Position numbers and translations under genes: made by a program. The notes below the pieces were generated by a model. That model saw only the letters and a list, made by a program, of their open reading frames with translations. It did not search any database and was not told where the DNA came from. Below are positions 34,578 through 43,390 of a stretch of 64,000 nt of DNA, in pieces. The stretch spans positions 32,461-96,460 of the forward strand of contig JBEHYO010000003.1 of the NCBI GenBank assembly GCA_048498135.1. The letters run 5' to 3'. Origin of the DNA: Dokdonella_A sp937902695 (GTDB taxonomy: Bacteria; Pseudomonadota; Gammaproteobacteria; Xanthomonadales; Rhodanobacteraceae). Positions within the stretch are counted from its first letter, which is position 1; each line of letters begins with the position of its first letter.

Positions 34578-35282
34578 TCAGTCGTTGCGAACGACCGCGA
34601 GCACTTTCCGGACCACGTCAGCGACGGGCATCCCGGTGGTATCGACGATCAGCGCCCCCGACGCCGGCCGTAGCGGTGCGACCTTGCGATTCGCGTCGCG
34701 CTCGTCGCGCGCCTCGATCTCGCGCAAAAGGGCCGCAAGGGTAACATTCAAACCCTTTTCTTTCAACTGCTTATAGCGCCTTCGCGCCCTCTCGTCGGCG
34801 CTGGCGGTCAGGAACACCTTGTACGGCGCCTCCGGGAAAACCACGGTTCCCATGTCGCGGCCGTCGGCGACGAGCCCCGGCGAGCGGCGGAAAGCCCGCT
34901 GCTTGTCGAAGAGCGCCGCGCGCACCCCCGGGATCGCCGCGATCGCCGAGGCGGCGGCGCCGCAGGTCTCCGTCCGGAGCTCGTCGGTCGCGTCGTGGCC
35001 GTTCACGACGACGCGCGTCTCGCCGCCGTCCTTGGGGTCGCGGAACACGATTTTCGTGGTCTCGGCGCAGCGCGTGACCGCCGCGGCGTCCGAAAGGTCG
35101 ATGCCTTCCATGCCGGCCGCGTAGCCGACCGCGCGATAGATCGCGCCCGAATCGAGCAGGTGCCAGCCGAGCGCCCCGGCCACGGCCCGGCTGATCGTGC
35201 CCTTGCCGGAACCCGACGGGCCGTCGATCGTGAGGACCTGGATGTCGCGCTGCGGGCGCGGCGTGTCGGATCGGGCGGTCAT
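34578..35282 (-). CDS. cmk: cytidylate kinase
   Basis: Cmk phosphorylates CMP and dCMP. The 234-residue protein has the P-loop 'TIDGPSGSGKGT', the CMP-binding 'DSGAIYRAVGYAA', and 'VADGRDMGTVVFPEAPYKVF' with the 'RARRRYKQL' lid. The ATG at 35282 is followed by a normal N-terminus. Located between aroA and rpsA as in E. coli. Confidence 0.96.
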   Translation of the reverse strand: MTARSDTPRPQRDIQVLTIDGPSGSGKGTISRAVAGALGWHLLDSGAIYRAVGYAAGMEGIDLSDAAAVTRCAETTKIVFRDPKDGGETRVVVNGHDATDELRTETCGAAASAIAAIPGVRAALFDKQRAFRRSPGLVADGRDMGTVVFPEAPYKVFLTASADERARRRYKQLKEKGLNVTLAALLREIEARDERDANRKVAPLRPASGALIVDTTGMPVADVVRKVLAVVRND

Positions 35283-35344
35283 GGGCTCGGACGGCGGAAA
35301 GGCGCGCGATTCTAGCCGACCGGCTTTCGCGTTTCGCGGCCCGG

Positions 35345-36661
35345 CTATGGCGCCGTCTCGCGGAGCTCGAACCCGGCCGCGTTCGCCAGCGCGACGAAGC
35401 CGGGGAACGACGTCCCGACATTCGCGCAATCGGCGATCCGCACCGGCGCGTCGGCGACGAGGCCGGCGACCGCGAAGCTCATCGCGACACGGTGGTCGCC
35501 CGCGCTGTCGACGCCGCCGCCGCCGAGACGGCCGCCTTCGATCGCCGCGCCATCCGGCGTTTCGGCCACCGCGATGCCGAGCGCACGCAACCCGTTCGCC
35601 ATCGCCGCGATGCGGTCCGATTCCTTGACGCGCAATTCCGCCGCGCCGCGGATCGTCGTCGTCCCGCGTGCCGCTGCCGCCGCGACGGACAGGATCGGGA
35701 ACTCGTCGATCATGTCCGGCACGTGCTCGACAGGCACTTCGATGCCGTGAAGGCGCGCCGCGCGCACGACGAGGTCGGCCACGAGCTCGCCGCCTGCGTC
35801 GCGCCGACGCTCCTCGCGAATATCGGCGCCCATCGCGCGAAGCACGGCGAGCAGCCCGGTGCGGCGCGGATTGAGGCCGATCGAGCGCAGGCGGAGCTCC
35901 GAGCCCGGCACCAGCGTCGCGGCGACGATGAAGAACGCGGCGGACGAGAAGTCCGCCGGCACCGCAACGTCGGTCGCGCGCAGCCGGTGTCCTCCGGCGA
36001 GACGCGCCTGTCCCGGCGAAAACGCGATCGGCCAGCCGAATGCGGCGAGCATGCGTTCGGTGTAGTCGCGCGTCGGGTGCATTTCGCGAACCGATGTTTC
36101 GCCCTCCGCGTAAAGGCCCGCGAGCAGGATCGCCGACTTCACCTGCGCGCTCGCCACAGGCGGCGCGAAGGCCATGCCGCGCAACGTGCGTCCACCCCGG
36201 ATGCGCAGCGGCGGCAGGTCGCCGGGCTCCGCCTCGATGCGCGCGCCCATCCGCGTCAGCGGCTCGATCACGCGGCGCATCGGACGGCGCGACAGCGAGG
36301 CGTCGCCGACCAGCTCGGAATCGAACGCCTGCCCGGCGAAGAGGCCCGCGAGAAGCCGCATGCCCGTGCCCGCGTTGCCGCAGTCGAGCGGCGCGCCCGC
36401 GGACGAGAGCCCATGCAGGCCGACGCCATGCACGATGCGCCGCGACGCCTCGGGCGCTTGGATCGTGACGCCGAGCGCGCCGAGCGCGGCGGCCGTCGCG
36501 CGCGTGTCCTCGCCTTCGAGAAACCCGCCGATATGGGACGTGCCCTCGGCGAGCGCAGCCAGCATGACGGCGCGGTGCGAAATCGACTTGTCGCCCGGCA
36601 CGGTGAAGTCGCCGCGGATCGGGCCGGCCGGCGCGCTCGTCCAGCCGAGCGTCGCGCTCAA
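35345..36661 (-). CDS. aroA: 3-phosphoshikimate 1-carboxyvinyltransferase (EPSP synthase)
   Basis: AroA joins shikimate-3-phosphate and PEP in the chorismate pathway. The 438-residue protein shows 'PGDKSISHRAVMLAALAEG', 'LDCGNAGTGMRLLAG', 'GDASLSRRPM', and 'RVKESDRIAAM', all with active residues. The best start is a TTG at 36661 whose bases overlap the hisC stop (TTGA); no ATG or GTG lies near the expected N-terminus and the frame is open far upstream inside hisC. The sequence around LNAGTAMR-type glyphosate positions reads CGNAGTGMR, closer to class II or divergent enzymes than to E. coli AroA. Confidence 0.93.
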   Translation of the reverse strand: MSATLGWTSAPAGPIRGDFTVPGDKSISHRAVMLAALAEGTSHIGGFLEGEDTRATAAALGALGVTIQAPEASRRIVHGVGLHGLSSAGAPLDCGNAGTGMRLLAGLFAGQAFDSELVGDASLSRRPMRRVIEPLTRMGARIEAEPGDLPPLRIRGGRTLRGMAFAPPVASAQVKSAILLAGLYAEGETSVREMHPTRDYTERMLAAFGWPIAFSPGQARLAGGHRLRATDVAVPADFSSAAFFIVAATLVPGSELRLRSIGLNPRRTGLLAVLRAMGADIREERRRDAGGELVADLVVRAARLHGIEVPVEHVPDMIDEFPILSVAAAAARGTTTIRGAAELRVKESDRIAAMANGLRALGIAVAETPDGAAIEGGRLGGGGVDSAGDHRVAMSFAVAGLVADAPVRIADCANVGTSFPGFVALANAAGFELRETAP

Positions 36662-37794
36662 GGCAGCGCGTCCAGCAGCCGCTGGTTTTCCTCGCGGCTG
36701 CCGATGCTGATGCGGACCGATTCGCCGAGCCCGTAGCCGCCCATCGGCCGCACGATGACGCCGCGATCGAAAAGATGCTTTTCGAACGGCGCCGCGTCGC
36801 GGCCGAGATCGACGAGCACGAAGTTCGTCTGCGACGGCAGCACGCGATAGCCGCGCGAGGAGAGCGCGTCCGCGAGCCAGGCGCGTTCCGCGGCGTTCCA
36901 CGCTTTCGACTTCGCAAGATGTGCCGCGTCGCCGAGCGCGGCTTCGGCCGCCGCCAGCGCCACGTTGTTGACGTTGAACGATTCGCGCAGCCGCTCGACG
37001 ACGGCAACGACGCTCGGATGCGCGATGAGATAGCCGACGCGCAGGCCGGCCAGCGCGTACGCCTTCGAGAAGGTGCGCGTGACGATCAGGTTCGGATGCC
37101 GCTGCGCGAGCCGCAGCGCGCCGGAAAGACCCGGCGCATCGACATATTCGCCGTAGGCCTCGTCGACGACGAGCAGCACGTCGCGCGGCACGCTCGCGGC
37201 GAACCGGTCGAGCGCCGCATCGTCGAACCATGTGCCGGTCGGATTGTTCGGATTGGCGACATAGACGATCCGCGTGTCGGCGCGGATCGCGTGCGCCATC
37301 GCAGCGACGTCGTGCCCGAACGGCGCCGTCGCGTGCGTGCGCGAAAGCGCCGGCACGCGCAGCGCGATCGCGCCCGCCACGGCCGTCGCGATCGGAAATA
37401 CCGCAAAGCCGAACTGCGAGAAGACGATCGAGTGCTGCGGATCGGCGAAGCATTGCGCGAGGAGGATCAGCAGCTCATGCGATCCGTTGCCGAGCGCGAT
37501 GCGATCGAGGCCGACACCGTGATGCGCGGCCAACGCCGTTTTCAGCGCAAGGCCGCGCGGATCGGGATAGCGGAAGGTCTCGGCCAGCGCGTTGCGCATC
37601 GCCTCGATCGCGCGCGGGCTCGGCCCGAGCGGATTCTCGTTCGAGCCAAGCTCGGCGATGTCGCGTCCGAAACGCGCGCGCAGCGCAGGGAGGTCGTGGC
37701 CGGGGTCGTAGGCGCGGAGCGCCGCTGTCGCCGCGTTCGCGAGCGTGCCCGCATCGAACGCCTCCCACGACGAATCGTCGGGAACGGCGTTCAC
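36658..37794 (-). CDS. hisC: histidinol-phosphate aminotransferase
   Basis: This 378-residue class I/II aminotransferase has 'LGSNENPLGPSP', 'IVYVANPNNPTGTW', 'VVDEAYGEY' and the PLP Lys in 'TRTFSKAYALAGLRVGY', the HisC signature. In the pheA-hisC-aroA setting such HisC2-type enzymes may also transaminate aromatic keto acids. The GTG start overlaps the pheA stop (GTGA), and the stop overlaps the aroA TTG. Confidence 0.93.
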   Translation of the reverse strand: MNAVPDDSSWEAFDAGTLANAATAALRAYDPGHDLPALRARFGRDIAELGSNENPLGPSPRAIEAMRNALAETFRYPDPRGLALKTALAAHHGVGLDRIALGNGSHELLILLAQCFADPQHSIVFSQFGFAVFPIATAVAGAIALRVPALSRTHATAPFGHDVAAMAHAIRADTRIVYVANPNNPTGTWFDDAALDRFAASVPRDVLLVVDEAYGEYVDAPGLSGALRLAQRHPNLIVTRTFSKAYALAGLRVGYLIAHPSVVAVVERLRESFNVNNVALAAAEAALGDAAHLAKSKAWNAAERAWLADALSSRGYRVLPSQTNFVLVDLGRDAAPFEKHLFDRGVIVRPMGGYGLGESVRISIGSREENQRLLDALP

Positions 37795-38906
37795 GGCACC
37801 GCGACCGGGTACGACCCGAGCACCTTGACCTGCGCCGCGTGGGTTTCGAGCTCGGCGAGCGCCTTCTTCATCGGCGCGTCGTCGACATGGCCGGCGAGAT
37901 CGATGAAGAACCCGTACTCCCACTTCGCCTGGTGCGACGGCCGCGACTCGATGCGGTTCATGCTGATGCCGTGCCTGGCGAACGGGCTCAGCACGTTGAA
38001 GAGCGCACCCGGCTGGTCCTTGATGAAGACGAGCACCGACGTGCGATCGTGCCCGGAGGGCGGAAAGATCTGGCGGCCGATCACGAGGAACCGCGTCGTG
38101 TTGTCGGCGTGATCCTCGATCGAGCCCATGATGACTTTCTTGAGGCCGTACATGAGGCCGGCGCTCTCGCCGGCGATTGCGGCGGAATCGTCCGAGTTGC
38201 GCGCGCGGCGTGCCGCCTCGGCGTTGCTCGACACCGGAATCTTCTCGACCTTCGGCAGGTTGCCACGCAGCCAAGCCTGTGTCTGCGCGAACGACTGCGG
38301 ATGCGAGTAGATGCGCTCGACATCCTCGATGCGCCCCGAGCGCGACAGCAGGAACTGGTGCACGCGGAGTTCAACTTCGCCGCAGATCTTGAGCTGCGAG
38401 GTCAGGAACATGTCGAGCGTGATCTGGATCGTGCCCTGCCCCGAGTTCTCGACCGGCACGACGCCGAAATCGGCATTGCCGCTTTCGACTTCGTTGAAGA
38501 CTTCCTCGATGCTGACCATCGGCATGCCATGCGCCGAGCGGCCGAAGTGCTTGAGCACGGCCTGCTGGCTGAACGTGCCCTCGGGGCCGAGATAGCCGAC
38601 CTTGAGCGGCTCCTGCTGCGCGAGGCACGCGGACATGATCTCGCGGAACACGTGCACGAGCACTTCGTCGCTGAGCGGACCTTCGTTGCGGTCGACCACC
38701 ATGCGCAGCACCTGCGCCTCGCGCTCGGGCCGGTAGTAGTCGACGGCGGCGGCGAGCGTGCCTTTCGCCTTGCCGACCTTGCGCGCGAACTCGGCCCGCT
38801 CGGCGATCAGCCCCTGGATCTGACGGTCGATCGCGTCGATGCGCGCGCGCACTTCGGCGAGCTGCGGATTCGGCGCCGGCGCCGGCGGTTTCGGCTTCGC
38901 GGCCAT
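37791..38906 (-). CDS. pheA: chorismate mutase/prephenate dehydratase (P-protein)
   Basis: PheA converts chorismate to prephenate and then phenylpyruvate. Domains in order are an N-terminal AroQ chorismate mutase (about residues 14-95, 'RARIDAIDRQIQGLIAERAE'), the dehydratase ('YLGPEGTFSQQAVLKHFG', 'VVPVENSGQGTIQITLD', catalytic Thr in 'DNTTRFLVIG') and an ACT domain ('GALFNVLSPFARHGISMNRI', 'ESRPS') for Phe feedback. 371 residues, normal. It starts 5 bases after serA. Confidence 0.96.
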   Translation of the reverse strand: MAAKPKPPAPAPNPQLAEVRARIDAIDRQIQGLIAERAEFARKVGKAKGTLAAAVDYYRPEREAQVLRMVVDRNEGPLSDEVLVHVFREIMSACLAQQEPLKVGYLGPEGTFSQQAVLKHFGRSAHGMPMVSIEEVFNEVESGNADFGVVPVENSGQGTIQITLDMFLTSQLKICGEVELRVHQFLLSRSGRIEDVERIYSHPQSFAQTQAWLRGNLPKVEKIPVSSNAEAARRARNSDDSAAIAGESAGLMYGLKKVIMGSIEDHADNTTRFLVIGRQIFPPSGHDRTSVLVFIKDQPGALFNVLSPFARHGISMNRIESRPSHQAKWEYGFFIDLAGHVDDAPMKKALAELETHAAQVKVLGSYPVAVP

Positions 38907-38911
38907 TCGCG

Positions 38912-40078
38912 TCAGCCTTCGATCACGCGAACCGACAGGATGCCATCGATGGCCGCGATCGCGGAAACCAGCGAAGCGGTGACCGGCGTGTCGACGTCGA
39001 CGAGCGTGTAGGCAAGATCCGCGCGCGACGCGTTATGCATCTGCGCGATGTTGACGCCGGCCTCGCCGAGCACATTGGACAGCTGGCCGATCATGTTCGG
39101 CCGGTTCTGGTTGGCGATGCAGATGCGCGCGGTGCCGCTGCGCGCCATGCGGATCTCGGGAAAGTTGACCGAGTGACGGACGTTGCCGTTCTCGAGGAAG
39201 TCGCGCAGCTGCTCGACGACCATGATCGCGCAGTTCTCCTCGGCCTCGCCGGTCGACGCGCCGAGGTGCGGCAGCGCGATCACGCGCGGGTTGCCGAGCA
39301 GGTCGGCATCGGGGAAATCGCTGACATAGCGTCCGATGCGGCCGCTGGCGAGACCTTCGCGCAAGGTCGCGGGGTCGACGATGCCTTCCCGCGCGAAGTT
39401 AAGGAGGACGACGCCCGGCCGCGCGGACGCGAGCGCCTGCGCGCCGAAAATCCCGCGCGTCCTGTCGTTGAGCGGCACGTGGAACGTGACGTAATCGGAT
39501 GCCGCGAAAAGCTCGTTCAACGAACCCGCCTTCGCGACCTCGGACGACAGCTGCCAGGCGCCTTCGACGGTCATGTGCGGATCGAAGCCGAGCACGCGCA
39601 TGCCGAGCGCATGGGCGGCGTTCGCGACCTTGACGCCGATCGCGCCGAGCCCGACCACGCCGAGCGTCTTGCCGGAAAGCTCCGAGCCGACGAAGCGCTT
39701 CTTTTCCGCTTCGACGCGATCGTGCAGGTCCTCGCCCGGGCGGAGCCCACCGACGAAGCCGAGCGCGTCGGCAAGGTTGCGCGCCGCCAGCAGCATGCCG
39801 GCGACGACGAGCTCCTTGACCGCGTTGGCGTTCGCGCCGGGCGCGTTGAACACCGGCACGCCGCGCGCGGACAGATCGCCGACCGGAATGTTGTTGACGC
39901 CGGCGCCGGCGCGCGCGACGGCCTTGACGCTGGGCGCGATCGGCGACTTGCGCATGTCCGCCGAACGCACCAGCACGGCATCGGGTTCGGCGATGTCGTT
40001 CGCGACGCGATAGAGCGTCGCCGGCAGCCGGTCGAGGCCGTTGCGCGAGATGTTGTTGAGCGTCTGGATCTTGAACAT
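38912..40078 (-). CDS. serA: D-3-phosphoglycerate dehydrogenase, short form with ACT domain
   Basis: SerA oxidises 3-phosphoglycerate in serine synthesis. The 388-residue protein has the NAD-binding 'LGVVGLGAIGVKVANAAHAL', catalytic Arg in 'LLNFAREGIVD', catalytic His in 'ALPHLGASTGEAEENC', and a C-terminal ACT domain ('NRPNMIGQLSNVLGEAGVNI'). The ATG at 40078 is followed by MFKIQTLNNIS; upstream reading runs into the dispersed repeat. SerA and SerC side by side put two steps of serine synthesis into this run. Confidence 0.93.
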   Translation of the reverse strand: MFKIQTLNNISRNGLDRLPATLYRVANDIAEPDAVLVRSADMRKSPIAPSVKAVARAGAGVNNIPVGDLSARGVPVFNAPGANANAVKELVVAGMLLAARNLADALGFVGGLRPGEDLHDRVEAEKKRFVGSELSGKTLGVVGLGAIGVKVANAAHALGMRVLGFDPHMTVEGAWQLSSEVAKAGSLNELFAASDYVTFHVPLNDRTRGIFGAQALASARPGVVLLNFAREGIVDPATLREGLASGRIGRYVSDFPDADLLGNPRVIALPHLGASTGEAEENCAIMVVEQLRDFLENGNVRHSVNFPEIRMARSGTARICIANQNRPNMIGQLSNVLGEAGVNIAQMHNASRADLAYTLVDVDTPVTASLVSAIAAIDGILSVRVIEG

Positions 40079-40087
40079 GCGTTTTCT

Positions 40088-40215
40088 CTCGTCGTCCCGC
40101 GAAAGCGGGGACCCAGTGCCTTGCGTCAGATCGAAGCCGCCAGGTTCCCGTTTTACTCGCGCTTCGCGCTGGCTCCGCTGTTCGCTCGCTTCGCTCGCAG
40201 TCGCGGGAACGACGA
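40088..40215 (-). repeat. dispersed repeat, copy 2 (inverted relative to copy 1)
   Basis: The reverse complement reads CGTCGTTCCCGCGACTGCG at one end and GGTCCCCGCTTTCGCGGGAC at the other, matching 23171-23313 nearly throughout apart from a short indel around the ARGCGAGCGCGAAG part. It fills the serC-serA gap and stops about 10 bases before the serA start codon, so transcripts of the serine genes contain its hairpins. Confidence 0.85.
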
Positions 40216-40217
40216 AA

Positions 40218-41300
40218 TCATCCGTTCCGCTTCGCAAAATCCTTCATGAAATCGACCAGCGCCTGCACGCCCGCGAGCGGCATGGCGTTGTAGATCGACG
40301 CGCGCATCCCGCCGACGGCGCGATGTCCCTTGAGCGCAAGCAATCCGGCCGCTTCCGATTCCGCGAGGAACGGTGCGTCGAGCGCCTCGCGCGGCAGCGT
40401 GAACGGCACGTTCATCCACGACCGCGCCGATACCTCCACCGGATTGCGGTAGAAGCCGGATCCGTCGATGTAGTCGTAAAGCAGCGTCGCCTTCGCGCGA
40501 TTCCGCTCGGCCATCGCGGCAAGGCCGCCCTGCTTCTTCAGCCATTTGAAGACGAGCGAGGCGAGATACCAGCCGAACGTATTCGGCGTGTTCAACATCG
40601 AATCCTGCGCGGCCTGCTCGGCGTAGCTCAGGATTTTCGGCATGTCCTTGGGCGAGCGCGCCAGCAGATCGTCGCGGACGATCAAGACGACGAGCCCCGC
40701 GGCGCCGATGTTCTTCTGCGCGCCGGCGTAGATCAACCCGAACTTCGAGACATCGATCGGACGCGACAGGATCGTCGAGGACATGTCGGCGACGAGCGGC
40801 ACGCCGCCGACGTCGGGCACCGTCATGAACTCGACGCCGCGGATCGTCTCGTTGGGCGTGTAGTGCACGTAGGCCGCGTTCGGGTCGAGATCCCATGTCT
40901 CGCGCGCCGGGATGCGATCGTAGTTGGTGGCTTCCGACGTCGCCGCGATGCGCACGCCGACCGTCGGCTTCGCTTCCTTCGCGGCCTTCTCGCCCCAGTC
41001 GCCGGTGACGATGTAATCGGCGCTCTGGCCGCGCCGCGCGATGTTCATCGGGATCTGCGCGAAGTGCTGCGTCGCGCCGCCCTGCAGGAACAGCACCTTG
41101 TAGCCCGGCGGGATCGCGAGCAACTCGCGGATGTCGCGCTCGGATTGCGCGGCGAGCGCGACGAAATCCTTGCCGCGATGGCTGATCTCCATCACCGACG
41201 CGCGCGCGCCGTCCCACTCGAGGAGCTCGGCGCGGGCCTGATCGAGGACGTCTTCGGGCAGCGCGGCGGGGCCGGCGCTGAAATTGTATCCGCGGCTCAC
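40218..41300 (-). CDS. serC: phosphoserine aminotransferase
   Basis: SerC transaminates 3-phosphohydroxypyruvate in serine synthesis and also serves PLP synthesis. The 360-residue protein opens with 'YNFSAGPAALPEDVLDQA' and includes 'LFLQGGATQHFAQIPMN', 'SSTILSRPIDV' and the PLP Lys in 'YAGAQKNIGAAGLVV'. The start is a GTG. FHA-domain gene lies 79 bases upstream on the same strand. Confidence 0.96.
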   Translation of the reverse strand: MSRGYNFSAGPAALPEDVLDQARAELLEWDGARASVMEISHRGKDFVALAAQSERDIRELLAIPPGYKVLFLQGGATQHFAQIPMNIARRGQSADYIVTGDWGEKAAKEAKPTVGVRIAATSEATNYDRIPARETWDLDPNAAYVHYTPNETIRGVEFMTVPDVGGVPLVADMSSTILSRPIDVSKFGLIYAGAQKNIGAAGLVVLIVRDDLLARSPKDMPKILSYAEQAAQDSMLNTPNTFGWYLASLVFKWLKKQGGLAAMAERNRAKATLLYDYIDGSGFYRNPVEVSARSWMNVPFTLPREALDAPFLAESEAAGLLALKGHRAVGGMRASIYNAMPLAGVQALVDFMKDFAKRNG

Positions 41301-41379
41301 GCGAGCCCTCCGATGCGAAGAGCCCGCATTATGCCGCAGCGCAGCACGCGCGCAACACGCGCCGAGCCGGCGTCATGGG

Positions 41380-42189
41380 CTACGCGCCGCGCAGGAGAAT
41401 CCAGACCAGACCGAGCGCGATCAGCGCCGCGGCGCCGATCAGCCACCAGATCGACCCGCGCCCATCGTTCGGCATCGTGGCCGCGTCGCCGCCTTCGGGA
41501 TCGGCATGCGCCGGCGCCGGCGCCGCCGCGACTTCGCCGCGCAGCGGCATGCCCGGCGCCTCGATGAGGAAATGGTCGCGCCCGAAGGCGAGCTGGTCGC
41601 CCGAGTGCAGCACGGCCGTCGTCAGTCGCAATCCGTTGACGAGCGCTCCTGCGCCCGAGCCCATGTCGCGCAGGCAGATCGCCTCGTCGATGTTCTCGAC
41701 CGTCGCGTGGTGCGGCGCGATCTGCGCATCGTCGATGACGATGTCGCAATCGGCGGCGCGACCGACCACGAGCCGCTGCTTCAGCGCTATCGCGCGGCCG
41801 AAATGGCTGCCCGCGACGCCGCGCAGCACGACGCGCGCAGGCGCGCCGTCGGGCGTGTCTTCGGTGTCCTCGGATTCGGCGGGAAGTGCCGTCTGGATCG
41901 CATCGTCGCGATCGGGCTTGAGCATCATCGCGACGACGCCGAGCACGAGCACGTCGCCGAGCCGGAGCAGCGCCTTCTCGCGCACGGGCCGCGCATTGAC
42001 GTGCGTGCGCGCGGCGAAATCGAGCACTTCGAGCACGATGCCGCGCCGGTCGACGGCGATGCGCGCGTGCCACGGCGCGATGTCGCGACCGGCGAGCACG
42101 AGCGTGTTGCCCTCCGCGCTGCCGAGACTGATGACGCCATCCTCGACGACGAAATCGGCATGCTCGCCGTTGAGAAAGCTGAGTCGCAT
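41380..42189 (-). CDS. double FHA-domain protein with C-terminal membrane anchor
   Basis: The 269-residue protein has two FHA-like domains, the first with 'NTLVLAGRDIAPWHARIAVD' and the second with 'RLVVGRAADCDIVIDDAQIA', 'PHHATVE' and 'INGLRL'-like 'LVNGLRLTTAV', then an acidic linker and a membrane helix (about 247-265). FHA domains bind phospho-threonine, so it may read out a Ser/Thr kinase such as those at 59579 and 63530; that link is inference. The ATG at 42189 is chosen because upstream sequence is Arg/Pro-rich and non-domain. It is divergent from the PHA-granule gene. Confidence 0.82.
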   Translation of the reverse strand: MRLSFLNGEHADFVVEDGVISLGSAEGNTLVLAGRDIAPWHARIAVDRRGIVLEVLDFAARTHVNARPVREKALLRLGDVLVLGVVAMMLKPDRDDAIQTALPAESEDTEDTPDGAPARVVLRGVAGSHFGRAIALKQRLVVGRAADCDIVIDDAQIAPHHATVENIDEAICLRDMGSGAGALVNGLRLTTAVLHSGDQLAFGRDHFLIEAPGMPLRGEVAAAPAPAHADPEGGDAATMPNDGRGSIWWLIGAAALIALGLVWILLRGA

Positions 42190-42342
42190 CAAGATCGGAT
42201 CGGGCCGCGAAGGTGCGCCAGTATAGCGGCGTTGCGGCGGGCGCTTGTGGAGAAAGGCATCGCGGCGACGCAGCGGCGTTGGCGGGCCGGCGCGCTTCTC
42301 GGGCATCATTGCGCAGGCCCATTTTTACCTCCGGGAGCCGCC

Positions 42343-42624
42343 ATGGCCGCCATCGACATCCGCCGCAAGCACGGCAAGAGCCTCAAGGACGCAAGGGCCG
42401 CGGTCGAGCGCGTGGCCAAGGCTGTCGCGAAGGAATACGGCTTCAAGCATGCATGGGACGGCGACACGCTCGAGTTCTCGCGCGCGGGCGCGAACGGATC
42501 GATCAAGGTCGCCAAGGCCGAGGTGCACATCCACGCCGAGCTCGGCTTCCTGATGAGCGCGCTGAAGCCGGTCATCGAGAGCGAGATCACGCGCAAGCTC
42601 GACAAGGAGTTCGGCACCGCCTGA
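42343..42624 (+). CDS. polyhydroxyalkanoic acid system family protein (PHA_gran_rgn)
   Basis: The 93-residue protein ('IDIRRKHGKSLKDARAAVER', 'FSRAGANGSIKVAKAEVHIH', 'LGFLMSALKPVIESEITRKL') matches the small PHA_gran_rgn family found beside phasin genes. Its biochemical role is not known. GGGAG 5 bases before the ATG fixes the start. The phasin gene follows 88 bases later on the same strand, so the two are probably coexpressed. Confidence 0.85.
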   Translation: MAAIDIRRKHGKSLKDARAAVERVAKAVAKEYGFKHAWDGDTLEFSRAGANGSIKVAKAEVHIHAELGFLMSALKPVIESEITRKLDKEFGTA

Positions 42625-42712
42625 GCCGCGCGGTAGTGTGTGTGCTCTAGCGCGCGTTCCTACATTCGCCGGGCGCGCGGCATCCGCCGCGACCTTCCGA
42701 ACGGAGCGACCC

Positions 42713-43180
42713 ATGGCGAAGCCGAAGCTCAAGAACCGTCCCGCGGCAGAAGCGGCCGCAGCGCAGGCGCGCGGCATCAGCAAAACCGTGATGGATTCGG
42801 CGCAGCAGATCTGGCTCGCTGGCCTCGGCGCGTTCGTCAAGGGCCAGCAGGAAGGCGGCAAGCTCTTCGCCTCGCTCGTCAAGGAAGGCGCCGCGCTCGA
42901 CGCGAAGACACGCAAGTTCACCGATGCGAAGGTCGCCGAGGCGCGCGGCAACGTCGAGGCGACGCTCGGCCAGGTCCGCGAGCGCAGCCAGGAAACCTGG
43001 GACAAGCTCGAGAAGGTGTTCGAGGATCGCGTCTCGCGCGCGCTGAAGCGCCTCGGCGTGCCCGGTCGCGACGAAGTGCACACGCTGACCGCACGCGTCG
43101 AGGAGCTTTCGCGCGAAGTGCGCAAGTTGAATGGCAGCACCGCGCCGAAGAAGCGCGCGGGCAGGCCTGCCAGGCGCTGA
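42713..43180 (+). CDS. phasin family protein (PhaF/PhaI-like)
   Basis: The 155-residue protein has the phasin core 'MDSAQQIWLAGLGAFVKGQQ' followed by amphipathic helices with a leucine-zipper-like coiled coil and a basic C-terminus 'KKRAGRPARR' that may bind nucleic acid, as in PhaF. Phasins coat polyhydroxyalkanoate granules. GGAG 6 bases before the ATG at 42713 decides the start; an in-frame earlier ATG would add an Arg-rich stretch. No PHA synthase gene is in the window. Confidence 0.88.
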   Translation: MAKPKLKNRPAAEAAAAQARGISKTVMDSAQQIWLAGLGAFVKGQQEGGKLFASLVKEGAALDAKTRKFTDAKVAEARGNVEATLGQVRERSQETWDKLEKVFEDRVSRALKRLGVPGRDEVHTLTARVEELSREVRKLNGSTAPKKRAGRPARR

Positions 43181-43210
43181 CGGCTCCCTCCCTCCGTCAG
43201 GCGCCCCGTC

Positions 43211-43282
43211 CGTCATCCCGGTTCCCCCGCCGGGACCCACCCGCCACAAGAAGCAAACGGGGTCCCGGCGCGAGCCGGGACG
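43211..43282. repeat. inverted repeat between phasin and reductase genes
   Basis: CGTCATCCCGGTTCCCCCGCCGGGACCC and the facing GGGGTCCCGGCGCGAGCCGGGACGAC are imperfect complements around the loop ACCCGCCACAAGAAGCAAAC. The ends CGTC(A/G)TCCCG also begin the larger dispersed repeats at 23171 and 40088, so this may be a short relative. It lies between convergent genes and could end both transcripts. Confidence 0.65.
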
Positions 43283-43390
43283 ACCGACCGCGTTACATCG
43301 CCGTCGCCGCACGCGGGGTTCGGCCTCTCGGTTTTGCGCACGAGAGGGGCCGGATTCCTGCGGCGGGGACGGCGTCTTGTTTTCCCGGCC

